NCBI RefSeq assembly: GCF_000327285.1
Contig: NZ_HE998567.1
Span: forward strand, 1,077,210 to 1,141,209
DNA from: Holdemania massiliensis AP2
GTDB taxonomy: Bacteria; Bacillota_I; Bacilli_A; Erysipelotrichales; Erysipelotrichaceae
Direction: 5' to 3'
Length of the DNA stretch: 64,000 nt
The translations under genes were made by a program, and so were the position numbers. Shown here one piece after another: positions 28,662 through 35,924 of the stretch; the first letter of the stretch is position 1; each line of letters opens with the position of its first letter. A model generated the notes under the pieces. It was not told the origin of the DNA. It was given only the letters and a program-made list of their open reading frames with translations, and ran no database searches.

Positions 28662-29813
28662 ATGGCTAATCCCTTTTTAACTCCGGCCAAAATTATCAGC
28701 GGTTCTGCAGCGCTGGAAGATGCCGGATCATCCCTCGCCACGCTGGGTAAAAAAGCACTGATCGTCACCGATCGGATGATGGTTCAGCTTGGCAATCTGG
28801 ACAAAGTTCTGAACATTTTAAAGCAACATCACATCGCTTATTCGATTTATGCTGAAATCAACAGTGAACCGTGCGATACGATGATCACCGCAGGTTTAAA
28901 ACAATATCAGACAGAACAGTGCGATTTCTTCATCGCATTGGGCGGCGGATCCCCGATTGATTCGATGAAGGCGATCGCGATGATGAGCGTCGAACCGGAT
29001 CGTCCGCTCAACACCTATATGGGCCACCCGGTCGAAGTCCCGCTGCCGAAAAAGGTCGCGATTCCGACAACCGCCGGCACAGGCTCTGAAGCAACGCAGT
29101 TTACGATCATCACCGACACAGAGAACGACGTCAAGATGCTCTTAAAAGGTGGCAGCCTGATTCCCGATCTGGCGATCATTGATCCGCAGTTTACCATGAC
29201 CGCTCCTAAGGGCGTTACCAGTGCGACTGGCATTGACGCGCTGTGCCATGCCATTGAAGCTTACACATCCCGACAGGCTCAGCCGTTATCGGATACCTTT
29301 GCCCTCAGTGCCGTCAAGCGCATCTTCAACAATTTAGTGGAAGCTTACGAACATGGCGATAACGAGGAAGCTCGGATTCAGATGTCATTGGCAGCCTTGG
29401 AAGCAGGGATCGCCTTCAACAATTCTTCGGTTACGATCGTCCACGGCATGAGCCGTCCGATCGGCGCGCTGTTCCATATCGCCCATGGGTTAAGCAATGC
29501 GGTGCTTTTGGAGGTCTGCATGAACTATGTCAAAGACGGCGCTCTTGACCGATTCGCGGATCTGGCTCGGTATTGCGGCATGACGCAGACGGAAGATGAC
29601 CAACAGGCCGCTGATCTGTTTATCGAAAATCTGACTGCTCTGCTGGCAAAACTCAATGTCCCGACACTGGCGCAGCTGAACGTTGATCGTGATCAATTCT
29701 TCAGCGCCTTAGAAAAAATGGCGCATGACGCCGCAGTATCTGGTTCCCCGGCCAATACCCGCAAACCGATTACTGAAGCGGCGATGATCGAACTGTATCG
29801 TCAGCTTTGGTAA
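28662..29813 (+). CDS. iron-containing alcohol dehydrogenase (FucO/1,3-propanediol dehydrogenase type)
   Basis: NAD(P)-dependent, metal-dependent dehydrogenase of 383 residues, reducing a small aldehyde. GGGSPIDSMKAIA binds the nucleotide; PTTAGTGSEATQF is the family signature. Metal ligands are D192, H196 (GIDALCHAIEA), H261 and H275 (VHGMSRPIGALFHIAHG). At residue 265 there is Arg where FucO-type enzymes have His (HGMAHP). A cationic residue here might suit an anionic substrate such as sulfolactaldehyde, which is speculative. Last gene before a terminator; ribosome site AAGGAG. Confidence 0.9.
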   Translation: MANPFLTPAKIISGSAALEDAGSSLATLGKKALIVTDRMMVQLGNLDKVLNILKQHHIAYSIYAEINSEPCDTMITAGLKQYQTEQCDFFIALGGGSPIDSMKAIAMMSVEPDRPLNTYMGHPVEVPLPKKVAIPTTAGTGSEATQFTIITDTENDVKMLLKGGSLIPDLAIIDPQFTMTAPKGVTSATGIDALCHAIEAYTSRQAQPLSDTFALSAVKRIFNNLVEAYEHGDNEEARIQMSLAALEAGIAFNNSSVTIVHGMSRPIGALFHIAHGLSNAVLLEVCMNYVKDGALDRFADLARYCGMTQTEDDQQAADLFIENLTALLAKLNVPTLAQLNVDRDQFFSALEKMAHDAAVSGSPANTRKPITEAAMIELYRQLW

Positions 29814-29832
29814 ATTGCAATTTCCCGCGCAT

Positions 29833-29870
29833 CCCCCGGATTTCCGCTTGGTTCCGGGGTTTTCCGTTTC
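29833..29870 (+). terminator. rho-independent terminator after the alcohol dehydrogenase
   Basis: CCCCGGA and TCCGGGG pair around a 12-base loop, followed by TTTTCCGTTTCTT. The aldo/keto reductase gene downstream therefore depends on readthrough or its own promoter. Confidence 0.75.
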
Positions 29871-29895
29871 TTATTAAAAATACGTTAAAGAAAGG

Positions 29896-30867
29896 ATGAT
29901 GAAACCTATGCGAATGACTCATTTCAACAATGCTAACGTGGACGTCAGCCAGTTAGCGGTCGGAACCTGGGGCCTGGACAGTCTGCGCTGGAATGGCGCA
30001 ATGAGCGAGACCGAAGCGATTGAAGCCATCCATGCGATGGTAAAAGGCGGCGTCAACCTGATCGACACCGCTCCCAATTACGGCAATCACAGCTCAGAAC
30101 AGATTGTCGGCCGAGCGATTCAGGGCTTAGATCGGTCAAAAATCTTCATTTCCACCAAGTTCGGCACCCACAACGATCTGTTTACCGGCGGTGTCTTCCG
30201 CGACGCGCGCTTCGGCACTGTCATGGAAGAAATGGCCAGCTCCCTGCGCAATCTTCAAACTGATTATGTCGACTTCTATTTCCTGCATTGGCCGGATACA
30301 CATACGCCGATTGCGGAAACGATGTGCGCTCTGAACTTTCTAAAGCAACAAGGCAAAATTCGATTTATTGGTTTATCCAACTGTGATCAGGCTTTATTGG
30401 AAGAAGCGATGAAATACGGTCAGGTTGATGTTATTCAGCCGCCGTTCTCAATGATCGATCAGCGGTATAAGTCCTTGATGAGCTGGTGTCACAAACACGG
30501 GATTGATACGATGACCTACGGTTCTTTAAGCGGCGGCATTCTGACCGGACAATTCCGCGAAATTCCTGACTGGCCTGCCAACGACGTGCGGTTATCCTTT
30601 TATAAAGGATTTCGTCCGGATGTCTTTCCGCGGGTTATGGAACTAATGAGAACGCTGGATGAAATCGCTGCAGCTCACAATGCGCCTGTCAGCCAAGTCG
30701 CCATCAACTGGTCAACGCAGAAAACGTATGTATCCACTGCCTTAGTCGGAGTCCGCAGCGTTCGGCATGTCGCAGAGAACATCGAGACCTTTGCCTGGAA
30801 GCTCAGTGACAACGAAATGCAGAAAATCGACGCCAAGCTTGAGGCACTTCAGCTGGATCAGCTTTGA
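29896..30867 (+). CDS. aldo/keto reductase
   Basis: NADPH-dependent carbonyl reductase of about 323 residues, AKR TIM barrel. The catalytic tetrad is visible: Asp and Tyr in NLIDTAPNYGNHSSE, Lys in IFISTKFG and His in DFYFLHWPD; the cofactor end has IRFIGLSNCD and VALVGVRSVRH-like sequence. Several in-frame ATGs follow AAAGG at 29891-29895 (29896, 29899, 29908), and 29908 (MRMTHF) may be the true start. It follows the isomerase-transaldolase-dehydrogenase set and may reduce a product of the same pathway. Confidence 0.9.
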   Translation: MMKPMRMTHFNNANVDVSQLAVGTWGLDSLRWNGAMSETEAIEAIHAMVKGGVNLIDTAPNYGNHSSEQIVGRAIQGLDRSKIFISTKFGTHNDLFTGGVFRDARFGTVMEEMASSLRNLQTDYVDFYFLHWPDTHTPIAETMCALNFLKQQGKIRFIGLSNCDQALLEEAMKYGQVDVIQPPFSMIDQRYKSLMSWCHKHGIDTMTYGSLSGGILTGQFREIPDWPANDVRLSFYKGFRPDVFPRVMELMRTLDEIAAAHNAPVSQVAINWSTQKTYVSTALVGVRSVRHVAENIETFAWKLSDNEMQKIDAKLEALQLDQL

Positions 30868-30945
30868 TTTCTTCGTCATTGCAGAAAACGATTGTAAACA
30901 CCACGTATAAATCATTGTTGTTTTGCGCAACAAAACTCAAAAGAG

Positions 30946-30974
30946 TTGCTTAAATAACGTTGCTGAGTTATACT
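30946..30974 (+). promoter_or_regulatory. strong sigma-A promoter for the small RNA
   Basis: TTGCTT (30946-30951), exactly 17 bases, TATACT (30969-30974). The predicted start, about 7 bases downstream, coincides with the first base of the closing stem of the RNA. Confidence 0.65.
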
Positions 30975-30980
30975 AAAAAG

Positions 30981-31114
30981 GGAAAGCCGGGGTCAATCTC
31001 TTTCTATCGGGCATTCGTATTCAACGCCCTTGCAGCGTTTCTTCTTAAAAGTTCCTATCTTTTAAGATTCTTCCCATACCCTGCCTTTTAGAAAAGAAGG
31101 CTCTGCGGCTTTCC
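30981..31114 (+). ncRNA. candidate structured small RNA, about 134 nt
   Basis: No ORF fits here. GGAAAGCCG (30981-30989) and CGGCTTTCC (31106-31114) form a perfect 9-bp closing stem. Inside are three hairpins: AACGC/GCGTT (31023-31039), TCTTAAAAG/CTTTTAAGA with a 7-base loop (31043-31067), and GCCTT/AAGGC (31083-31101). An alternative GGGC/GCCC pairing competes with the first. Together they give a multi-branched layout, unlike rod-shaped 6S RNA, and the conserved SRP RNA loops are absent. A consensus promoter starts at the right place and a long hairpin follows. I do not recognise the RNA family; it may be a trans-acting RNA, since no gene follows on this strand. Confidence 0.5.
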
Positions 31115-31137
31115 TCGTCAAAAAATAAGAACGATGA

Positions 31138-31186
31138 TAAAAATAAAACGAAACTCCGCATTGGAATTTCGTTTTATTTTTAAAAA
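31138..31186. terminator. bidirectional terminator between the small RNA and the flavoprotein gene
   Basis: A perfect 15-bp stem, AAAAATAAAACGAAA with TTTCGTTTTATTTTT, has a 13-base loop and A- and T-runs on both sides, so it can serve both converging transcripts. Confidence 0.85.
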
Positions 31187-31215
31187 CTTTAATTTAAATC
31201 GATGCTTGTTTGCGT

Positions 31216-33762
31216 TTACTGATGATCAGCTGCGATACTGTTGGCTGCGGTCCGGCCGGAAACGAAGATCTCAACGATCGCGTTGCCGCCCAGACGATTG
31301 CCGCCGTGGATACCGCCGGTAACTTCGCCTGCCGCATATAAGCCTTCAATGACGCTGCCATCCGCATTCAGGACATGCCGGTCTGTATCAATCGTCAAAC
31401 CGCCCATCGTGTGATGCGTTGACGGAGCCATGATTCTGATTCGCAGCATAACGCCATCCAAGGTATACGTGTCAGCCTTGTAGTTGCCCTTTTCATCTTT
31501 TTCCGCCGAACCGATAATATCGCTGGCCTGGCTCTTAGCGACATCCGCAGGCTGTTCGCCGGCCATGATCGCTTTGTCGTAAGCTTCAATATTCGCGTAA
31601 ATCGTCGCCGGATCAGCCTTCATGCCGAACTGATCCAGAATCGTTTTCAGTTCATCCTGACTGGAAGCGAAGTAAACCCGGTTTTCAACGTCCTCCTTGC
31701 CGGAAACGTTGTTGGCATAATCATCATACGGATAAGGCCGTCCAACCATCACATCGGCATTGGAGATTTCTAAGAAAACACCCTGGGAACCCTGAAGTTC
31801 AATCCCATTTTCAAATTCACCTAACGACAGAACATCGCGTTCTGCGGATTCGTTGACGAAGCGATTGCCGGTTGTCGGATTGATATAAACCGCATAAGTT
31901 CCTGCACCAAAGGCCAGGTTGCCGTTGTCAATCCAGGAAATCGGCATCATCTGTGTCCAGCCTTCGCCTGTCGTTGCCGCACCGACTTCTTCGCCCATCG
32001 TGATGCCGTCGCCGACTAAGGATGAACGATTGGTTGTCTTGGTATTGGAAGTAATGAACTGCTTGTTCCAATATTCATTGGTGTCGATGACTTTCTGAAT
32101 GTTCGCCGCATAACCGCCGGTCGCCAGAACCACGCCCTTGTTGGCATGCGCAATCACTTTGGTGCCGTCATACATCGTTGCCTGAACACCGGTAACCTTG
32201 CCGTCTTCAAGGATCAGATTTTCCGCCTTGGTGCGCGTCATAATCTGATTCTCACCGGCCGTTGCCGAAGTTTTCAAAACCGTATTCTTGGTCGTTGCGA
32301 AATATGTTCCCCACTGTGCGGGTTCCTCAGCTTTTCCATCGCCGTCCAGATCACCGCCGCCGAAGCCGTTTTCACGATACCACAGCGCCCCGATCAACGT
32401 CGGCTGGCTGGCATCATCAAATAATGCACCCTGATCTTCCAGCCATTCTTTTAAGCCCTGGCCGTCATTGATAAACTGGCTGACCAGATCATAATCACCG
32501 TAAATCCACTTTGTCATATCTGAATTCGCCCGCAGACCGCCGTAGTAAGTCTGGAAAATATGCAGGTTGACCGTTGAGAACAACGTGATTTCATGTTCCT
32601 GAACACCTTTGTCCAGCTGCGGCTGCGCCCAGTCCAGATAAGCCTGAATTTCTTTTTTCAGCGCCTTTAATGTTGGCAGATATTCCTGATGCACGCCATG
32701 CTTGCTCAGCTCTTCAATATCCCCGGCGACATATTCATGATCTTTGTAATAAGCTTCATCGAACGGTTCTTCCGACCAGTTCAGAATCGTCTTTAACGTA
32801 TCAATGCAGCCTTGAGTTGACATGACTTTATCATAAGTCTGTCCATTGTAATCCCAGACGGCAGTCTTGGCATCCGGATTCTTGGCATCCCAAACCAGAT
32901 ACGGCATAACGGACTGGAACGCACCGCCGGAAACCAGCGTATTGCCGCCGATTTCAGCATTTTCTTCCAGCACGAGCACAGTTTCGCCATTCTGCGCTGC
33001 CTGGGCTGCGGTTCCCATTCCCGCGCCGCCTGCGCCGATGACAACGACATCATAGGTCAGATCAATATCGGCCTGAGCCGGATGGTCCACGGTATTCTTC
33101 TTGAATGCGTTCATGTTTGTCGCTTCCGCCTGAGTAGCAGCGTCATTTAAAGCGTCTTTGATCGCACGGCTGGTGAACGTCGCACCGGAAACCGAATCTA
33201 TGCCTGAACCGTTGGCGGCAATCGCATCCGCAAACAGGATATCAAAGGCCGGTGTGCCAACGTGCGCAGTTTCACCGGAGGTCTTGATCTGGATATCCGT
33301 GATCGCTTTGTCGCTGAATGTGACATCCAGTTCAACCGGTCCATTGTAGCCTTCGGCGGTGCCGGTATACGTTCCCGCTTTATAAGTCAGCTCGCCGCCA
33401 ACCTCAGCGCCTTCGCCCTTGGCTGCGGCAATGGCTGCCGCGGCCGCTTCCTTAACGCCGCCGGAAGTTAACGTGGCCCCCGAGACCCCATCAATTTCCG
33501 CACTCTGCGCCGCCAGAATCTGATCTTTCAGCGTTTCCAGCTGAGCTCCGCCGATGGCCGGCGTTTCATTCTCCCCGGCAACGACAACCTCGGTGATCTT
33601 GTCTTTGTCAGTTGTGATCGTAACAGAAACGGTGCCGCCGAAGCCCTGACCTTCGCCGGTGTAACTGCCTGGAGTATAGGTGCCTGCCTGATTGGATGTG
33701 TTCGAGCACGCGCTCGTCATCATCAACAATCCCGCAAGCAGCAGTGGTAGTAATTTTTTCAT
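31216..33762 (-). CDS. exported FAD-dependent oxidoreductase with two FMN-binding domains (fumarate/urocanate reductase-like)
   Basis: Cell-surface lipoprotein of 848 residues. A lipobox ends at Cys19 (MMTSAC). Two FMN_bind domains follow; their flavinylation motifs are DGVSGAT (Thr97) and DSVSGAT (Thr195), where ApbE-type transferases attach FMN. From about residue 235 comes a FAD_binding_2 flavoprotein (DVVVIGAGGAGMG), with the active-site HHTMGG and the C-terminal GLYAAGEVTGGIHGGNRLGG. Such proteins act as extracellular reductases of fumarate-like or other acceptors fed by membrane electron transfer. AGGAGG precedes ATG 33762; a longer frame to 33789 overlaps the promoter. The electron acceptor is unknown. 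Confidence 0.92.
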   Translation of the reverse strand: MKKLLPLLLAGLLMMTSACSNTSNQAGTYTPGSYTGEGQGFGGTVSVTITTDKDKITEVVVAGENETPAIGGAQLETLKDQILAAQSAEIDGVSGATLTSGGVKEAAAAAIAAAKGEGAEVGGELTYKAGTYTGTAEGYNGPVELDVTFSDKAITDIQIKTSGETAHVGTPAFDILFADAIAANGSGIDSVSGATFTSRAIKDALNDAATQAEATNMNAFKKNTVDHPAQADIDLTYDVVVIGAGGAGMGTAAQAAQNGETVLVLEENAEIGGNTLVSGGAFQSVMPYLVWDAKNPDAKTAVWDYNGQTYDKVMSTQGCIDTLKTILNWSEEPFDEAYYKDHEYVAGDIEELSKHGVHQEYLPTLKALKKEIQAYLDWAQPQLDKGVQEHEITLFSTVNLHIFQTYYGGLRANSDMTKWIYGDYDLVSQFINDGQGLKEWLEDQGALFDDASQPTLIGALWYRENGFGGGDLDGDGKAEEPAQWGTYFATTKNTVLKTSATAGENQIMTRTKAENLILEDGKVTGVQATMYDGTKVIAHANKGVVLATGGYAANIQKVIDTNEYWNKQFITSNTKTTNRSSLVGDGITMGEEVGAATTGEGWTQMMPISWIDNGNLAFGAGTYAVYINPTTGNRFVNESAERDVLSLGEFENGIELQGSQGVFLEISNADVMVGRPYPYDDYANNVSGKEDVENRVYFASSQDELKTILDQFGMKADPATIYANIEAYDKAIMAGEQPADVAKSQASDIIGSAEKDEKGNYKADTYTLDGVMLRIRIMAPSTHHTMGGLTIDTDRHVLNADGSVIEGLYAAGEVTGGIHGGNRLGGNAIVEIFVSGRTAANSIAADHQ

Positions 33763-33787
33763 ACTTTCCCTCCTTTTCGGTTTCACC

Positions 33788-33819
33788 ATTATAAACCTGT
33801 TAGCGGCTTACAGGTCAAT
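33788..33819 (-). promoter_or_regulatory. promoter of the 848-residue flavoprotein with an inverted repeat in its spacer
   Basis: On the minus strand TTGACC (33814-33819) and TATAAT (33788-33793) are 20 bases apart. Between them ACCTGT (33795-33800) and ACAGGT (33810-33815) form an inverted repeat, well placed for a repressor. The long spacer could make the promoter activator-dependent. Confidence 0.45.
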
Positions 33820-34025
33820 TGCTTTGTGAAAGTTTTATTGCTTTCATTGACCTTTTTTGCAGGATTTCTCCAAGCTCTGACTGCTTGATTCCTGGAAGAT
33901 CCTCGTTTTCTGGTCAGAATCCTCTGTTTTTGTGCATAAATGGACAATATTACAAAGAATACAGAAGATAATCCATTCAAACTGCTTCCGGCGTTCTATA
34001 AAATAAGAACCAGGAGGAAGGAAAA

Positions 34026-35816
34026 ATGAAAAAAATTGTTAAACTGATGCTTTCTGTCATGATGATTGCTTCGATGGCTGCGTGCAGCTCGGCACCGAAG
34101 AATGATCAGGGCGGGGAAGGCAAATTCAAAGCCGGTACCTACACGGGCACAGCCCAGGGAAATAATGGGGATGTGACCGTCGAAGTCACCTTGAGTGCCG
34201 ATAAGATTGAAAAGGTTGAGGTCACAGAACACAAGGAATCCGCAGGAATTTCCGATGCGGCTATCGCCAACATTCCAGCAACGATTGTTGAATCCCAATC
34301 ACTGAATGTCGATACAGTTTCTGGGGCAACGCATACTTCGGACGCCATTCTGGATGCGGTCAAAGCGGCATTAACAGAAGCTGGGGCCGATATTGAAGCC
34401 CTGATGAGCGGTGAAGGTGCAGCCAAAACGACCGTCACTTTGGAAGATAAGACCTATGACGTCGTCGTATTAGGCGCTGGCGGAGCAGGTCTGTCGGCAG
34501 CGATTGAAGCGCAGGCTGCGGGAGCCAATGTCGTTGTCATCGAGAAAATGCCGTATGTCGGCGGCAACACGATTTTGTCCTATGCCGAACTGGCCTGCCC
34601 GAACAACTGGCTGCAGGAAGAACAGGGCATCGAAGACAGCCCGGAACTGATGGCCAAGGAAATGTGGGAAGGCGGCGGAAAGGTCGCTAAAAAGGAAATG
34701 GTCGATATCGTCGTCAACAACGCGACGGCAGCCGCGGAATGGCTGCGTGACGAAATCGGCGTCAAGTATCAGGATTATCTAGTACAGGAAGGCGGCCACA
34801 GCGTACCGCGTGCCGTTGAACCAATTGAATTAGGCCCAGGCATGATCAATCCGTTAAAGGACTATGCTGAAAGCCACGGTGTTGAAATTATGCTGAACAC
34901 CAAAGCAGAAGAGTTGATCCAGGATGAAACCGGCAAGGTTGTCGGTGTTCAAGTTTCTCAGGGTGATCAGACCGCTACGATCTCCGCGAACAACAGCGTT
35001 GTTCTGGCGACCGGCGGATTCGGCGCCAACGTTGAAATGCGCGAACACTACAACACCCGCTGGGAAACCTTAGACGCTTCTGTCAAAACAACCAATTCCC
35101 CGGCGATTGTCGGCGACGGTATCGTCATGGCGGAAAAGATCGGAGCCCATCTGATCAATATGGAACATATTCAGCTGTACCCGTTCAACAATCCGATCAC
35201 CGGTGTTTTCTATGGTATTGAAGCACCGAGCTGGTCAAGTGAAGGTCTGATCTACGTCAACAAAGACGGCAAGCGTTTTGTCAACGAAGTCGCGATGCGT
35301 GATGTCCGTGCCGAAGGCATTCTGGCTCAGGGCGGTCTGGTCTATGCAATCTACAACCAGGAAGTCGCGGATCGGCTGAACCTGGAAGAAAAGTTCGCGG
35401 ATGAATATGCCCGCTGCTTGGAAGATGGTGTCTTCTTCAAGGCCGATACACTGGAAGAAGTCGCTGACCATTACGGCATCAATGCCGAGAACCTTGTTGA
35501 AACGATGGCGAAGTACAATGAAGGCATCGAAAACAACAACGATGAATTCGGACGGACAACCAGCATGGTTACAATGAAGGAAGGCCCTTGGTTCATTCTG
35601 GAAGGCGTCGTTTCCGTTCACCACACCATGGGCGGCGTTGAAATCAATGAAAATGCCGAAGTTCTGGATGTCGAAGGCAACGTTATGCCGGGTCTGTTTG
35701 CGGCAGGTGAAGTCACCGGCAGCATCCATGGCAACAACCGTGTCGGCACCTGCGCGATCGCTGATATCACCGTCTTCGGACGGATCGCCGGCCGCAATGC
35801 CGCCGCTGCGAAATAA
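34026..35816 (+). CDS. exported FAD-dependent oxidoreductase with one FMN-binding domain (fumarate/urocanate reductase-like)
   Basis: Lipoprotein of 596 residues, lipobox to Cys20 (ASMAAC). One FMN_bind domain has the DTVSGAT motif (Thr102); a FAD_binding_2 domain starts near residue 143 with DVVVLGAGGAGLSAAIEA, and the catalytic region has HHTMGGVEIN and the C-terminal AAGEVTGSIHGNNRVGTC. The domain order matches urocanate reductase and soluble fumarate reductases of anaerobes. It is divergent from the larger flavoprotein at 31216, and AGGAGG precedes the ATG. Natural acceptor unknown; candidates are unsaturated carboxylates such as fumarate, urocanate or cinnamate derivatives. Confidence 0.93.
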   Translation: MKKIVKLMLSVMMIASMAACSSAPKNDQGGEGKFKAGTYTGTAQGNNGDVTVEVTLSADKIEKVEVTEHKESAGISDAAIANIPATIVESQSLNVDTVSGATHTSDAILDAVKAALTEAGADIEALMSGEGAAKTTVTLEDKTYDVVVLGAGGAGLSAAIEAQAAGANVVVIEKMPYVGGNTILSYAELACPNNWLQEEQGIEDSPELMAKEMWEGGGKVAKKEMVDIVVNNATAAAEWLRDEIGVKYQDYLVQEGGHSVPRAVEPIELGPGMINPLKDYAESHGVEIMLNTKAEELIQDETGKVVGVQVSQGDQTATISANNSVVLATGGFGANVEMREHYNTRWETLDASVKTTNSPAIVGDGIVMAEKIGAHLINMEHIQLYPFNNPITGVFYGIEAPSWSSEGLIYVNKDGKRFVNEVAMRDVRAEGILAQGGLVYAIYNQEVADRLNLEEKFADEYARCLEDGVFFKADTLEEVADHYGINAENLVETMAKYNEGIENNNDEFGRTTSMVTMKEGPWFILEGVVSVHHTMGGVEINENAEVLDVEGNVMPGLFAAGEVTGSIHGNNRVGTCAIADITVFGRIAGRNAAAAK

Positions 35817-35832
35817 GCTGCTTTCCCTCTAG

Positions 35833-35864
35833 GAATCTCAGTCAAAGGACTGAGGTTCTTTTTT
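35833..35864 (+). terminator. rho-independent terminator after the flavoprotein gene
   Basis: CTCAGTC and GACTGAG pair around an AAAG loop, followed by GTTCTTTTTT. Confidence 0.8.
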
Positions 35865-35924
35865 ACGCCATGAGTTTACATTTGTAGACTTTAGTGTTAA
35901 ACTTTCTTTATTGAGGTGATCTCT

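Noticed and set aside
30981-31114. 6S RNA or SRP RNA for the structured transcript
   Set aside because: 6S RNA is a long rod with a central bubble, whereas this folds into several hairpins; the conserved SRP GGAAG/GCAGC loop elements are absent.
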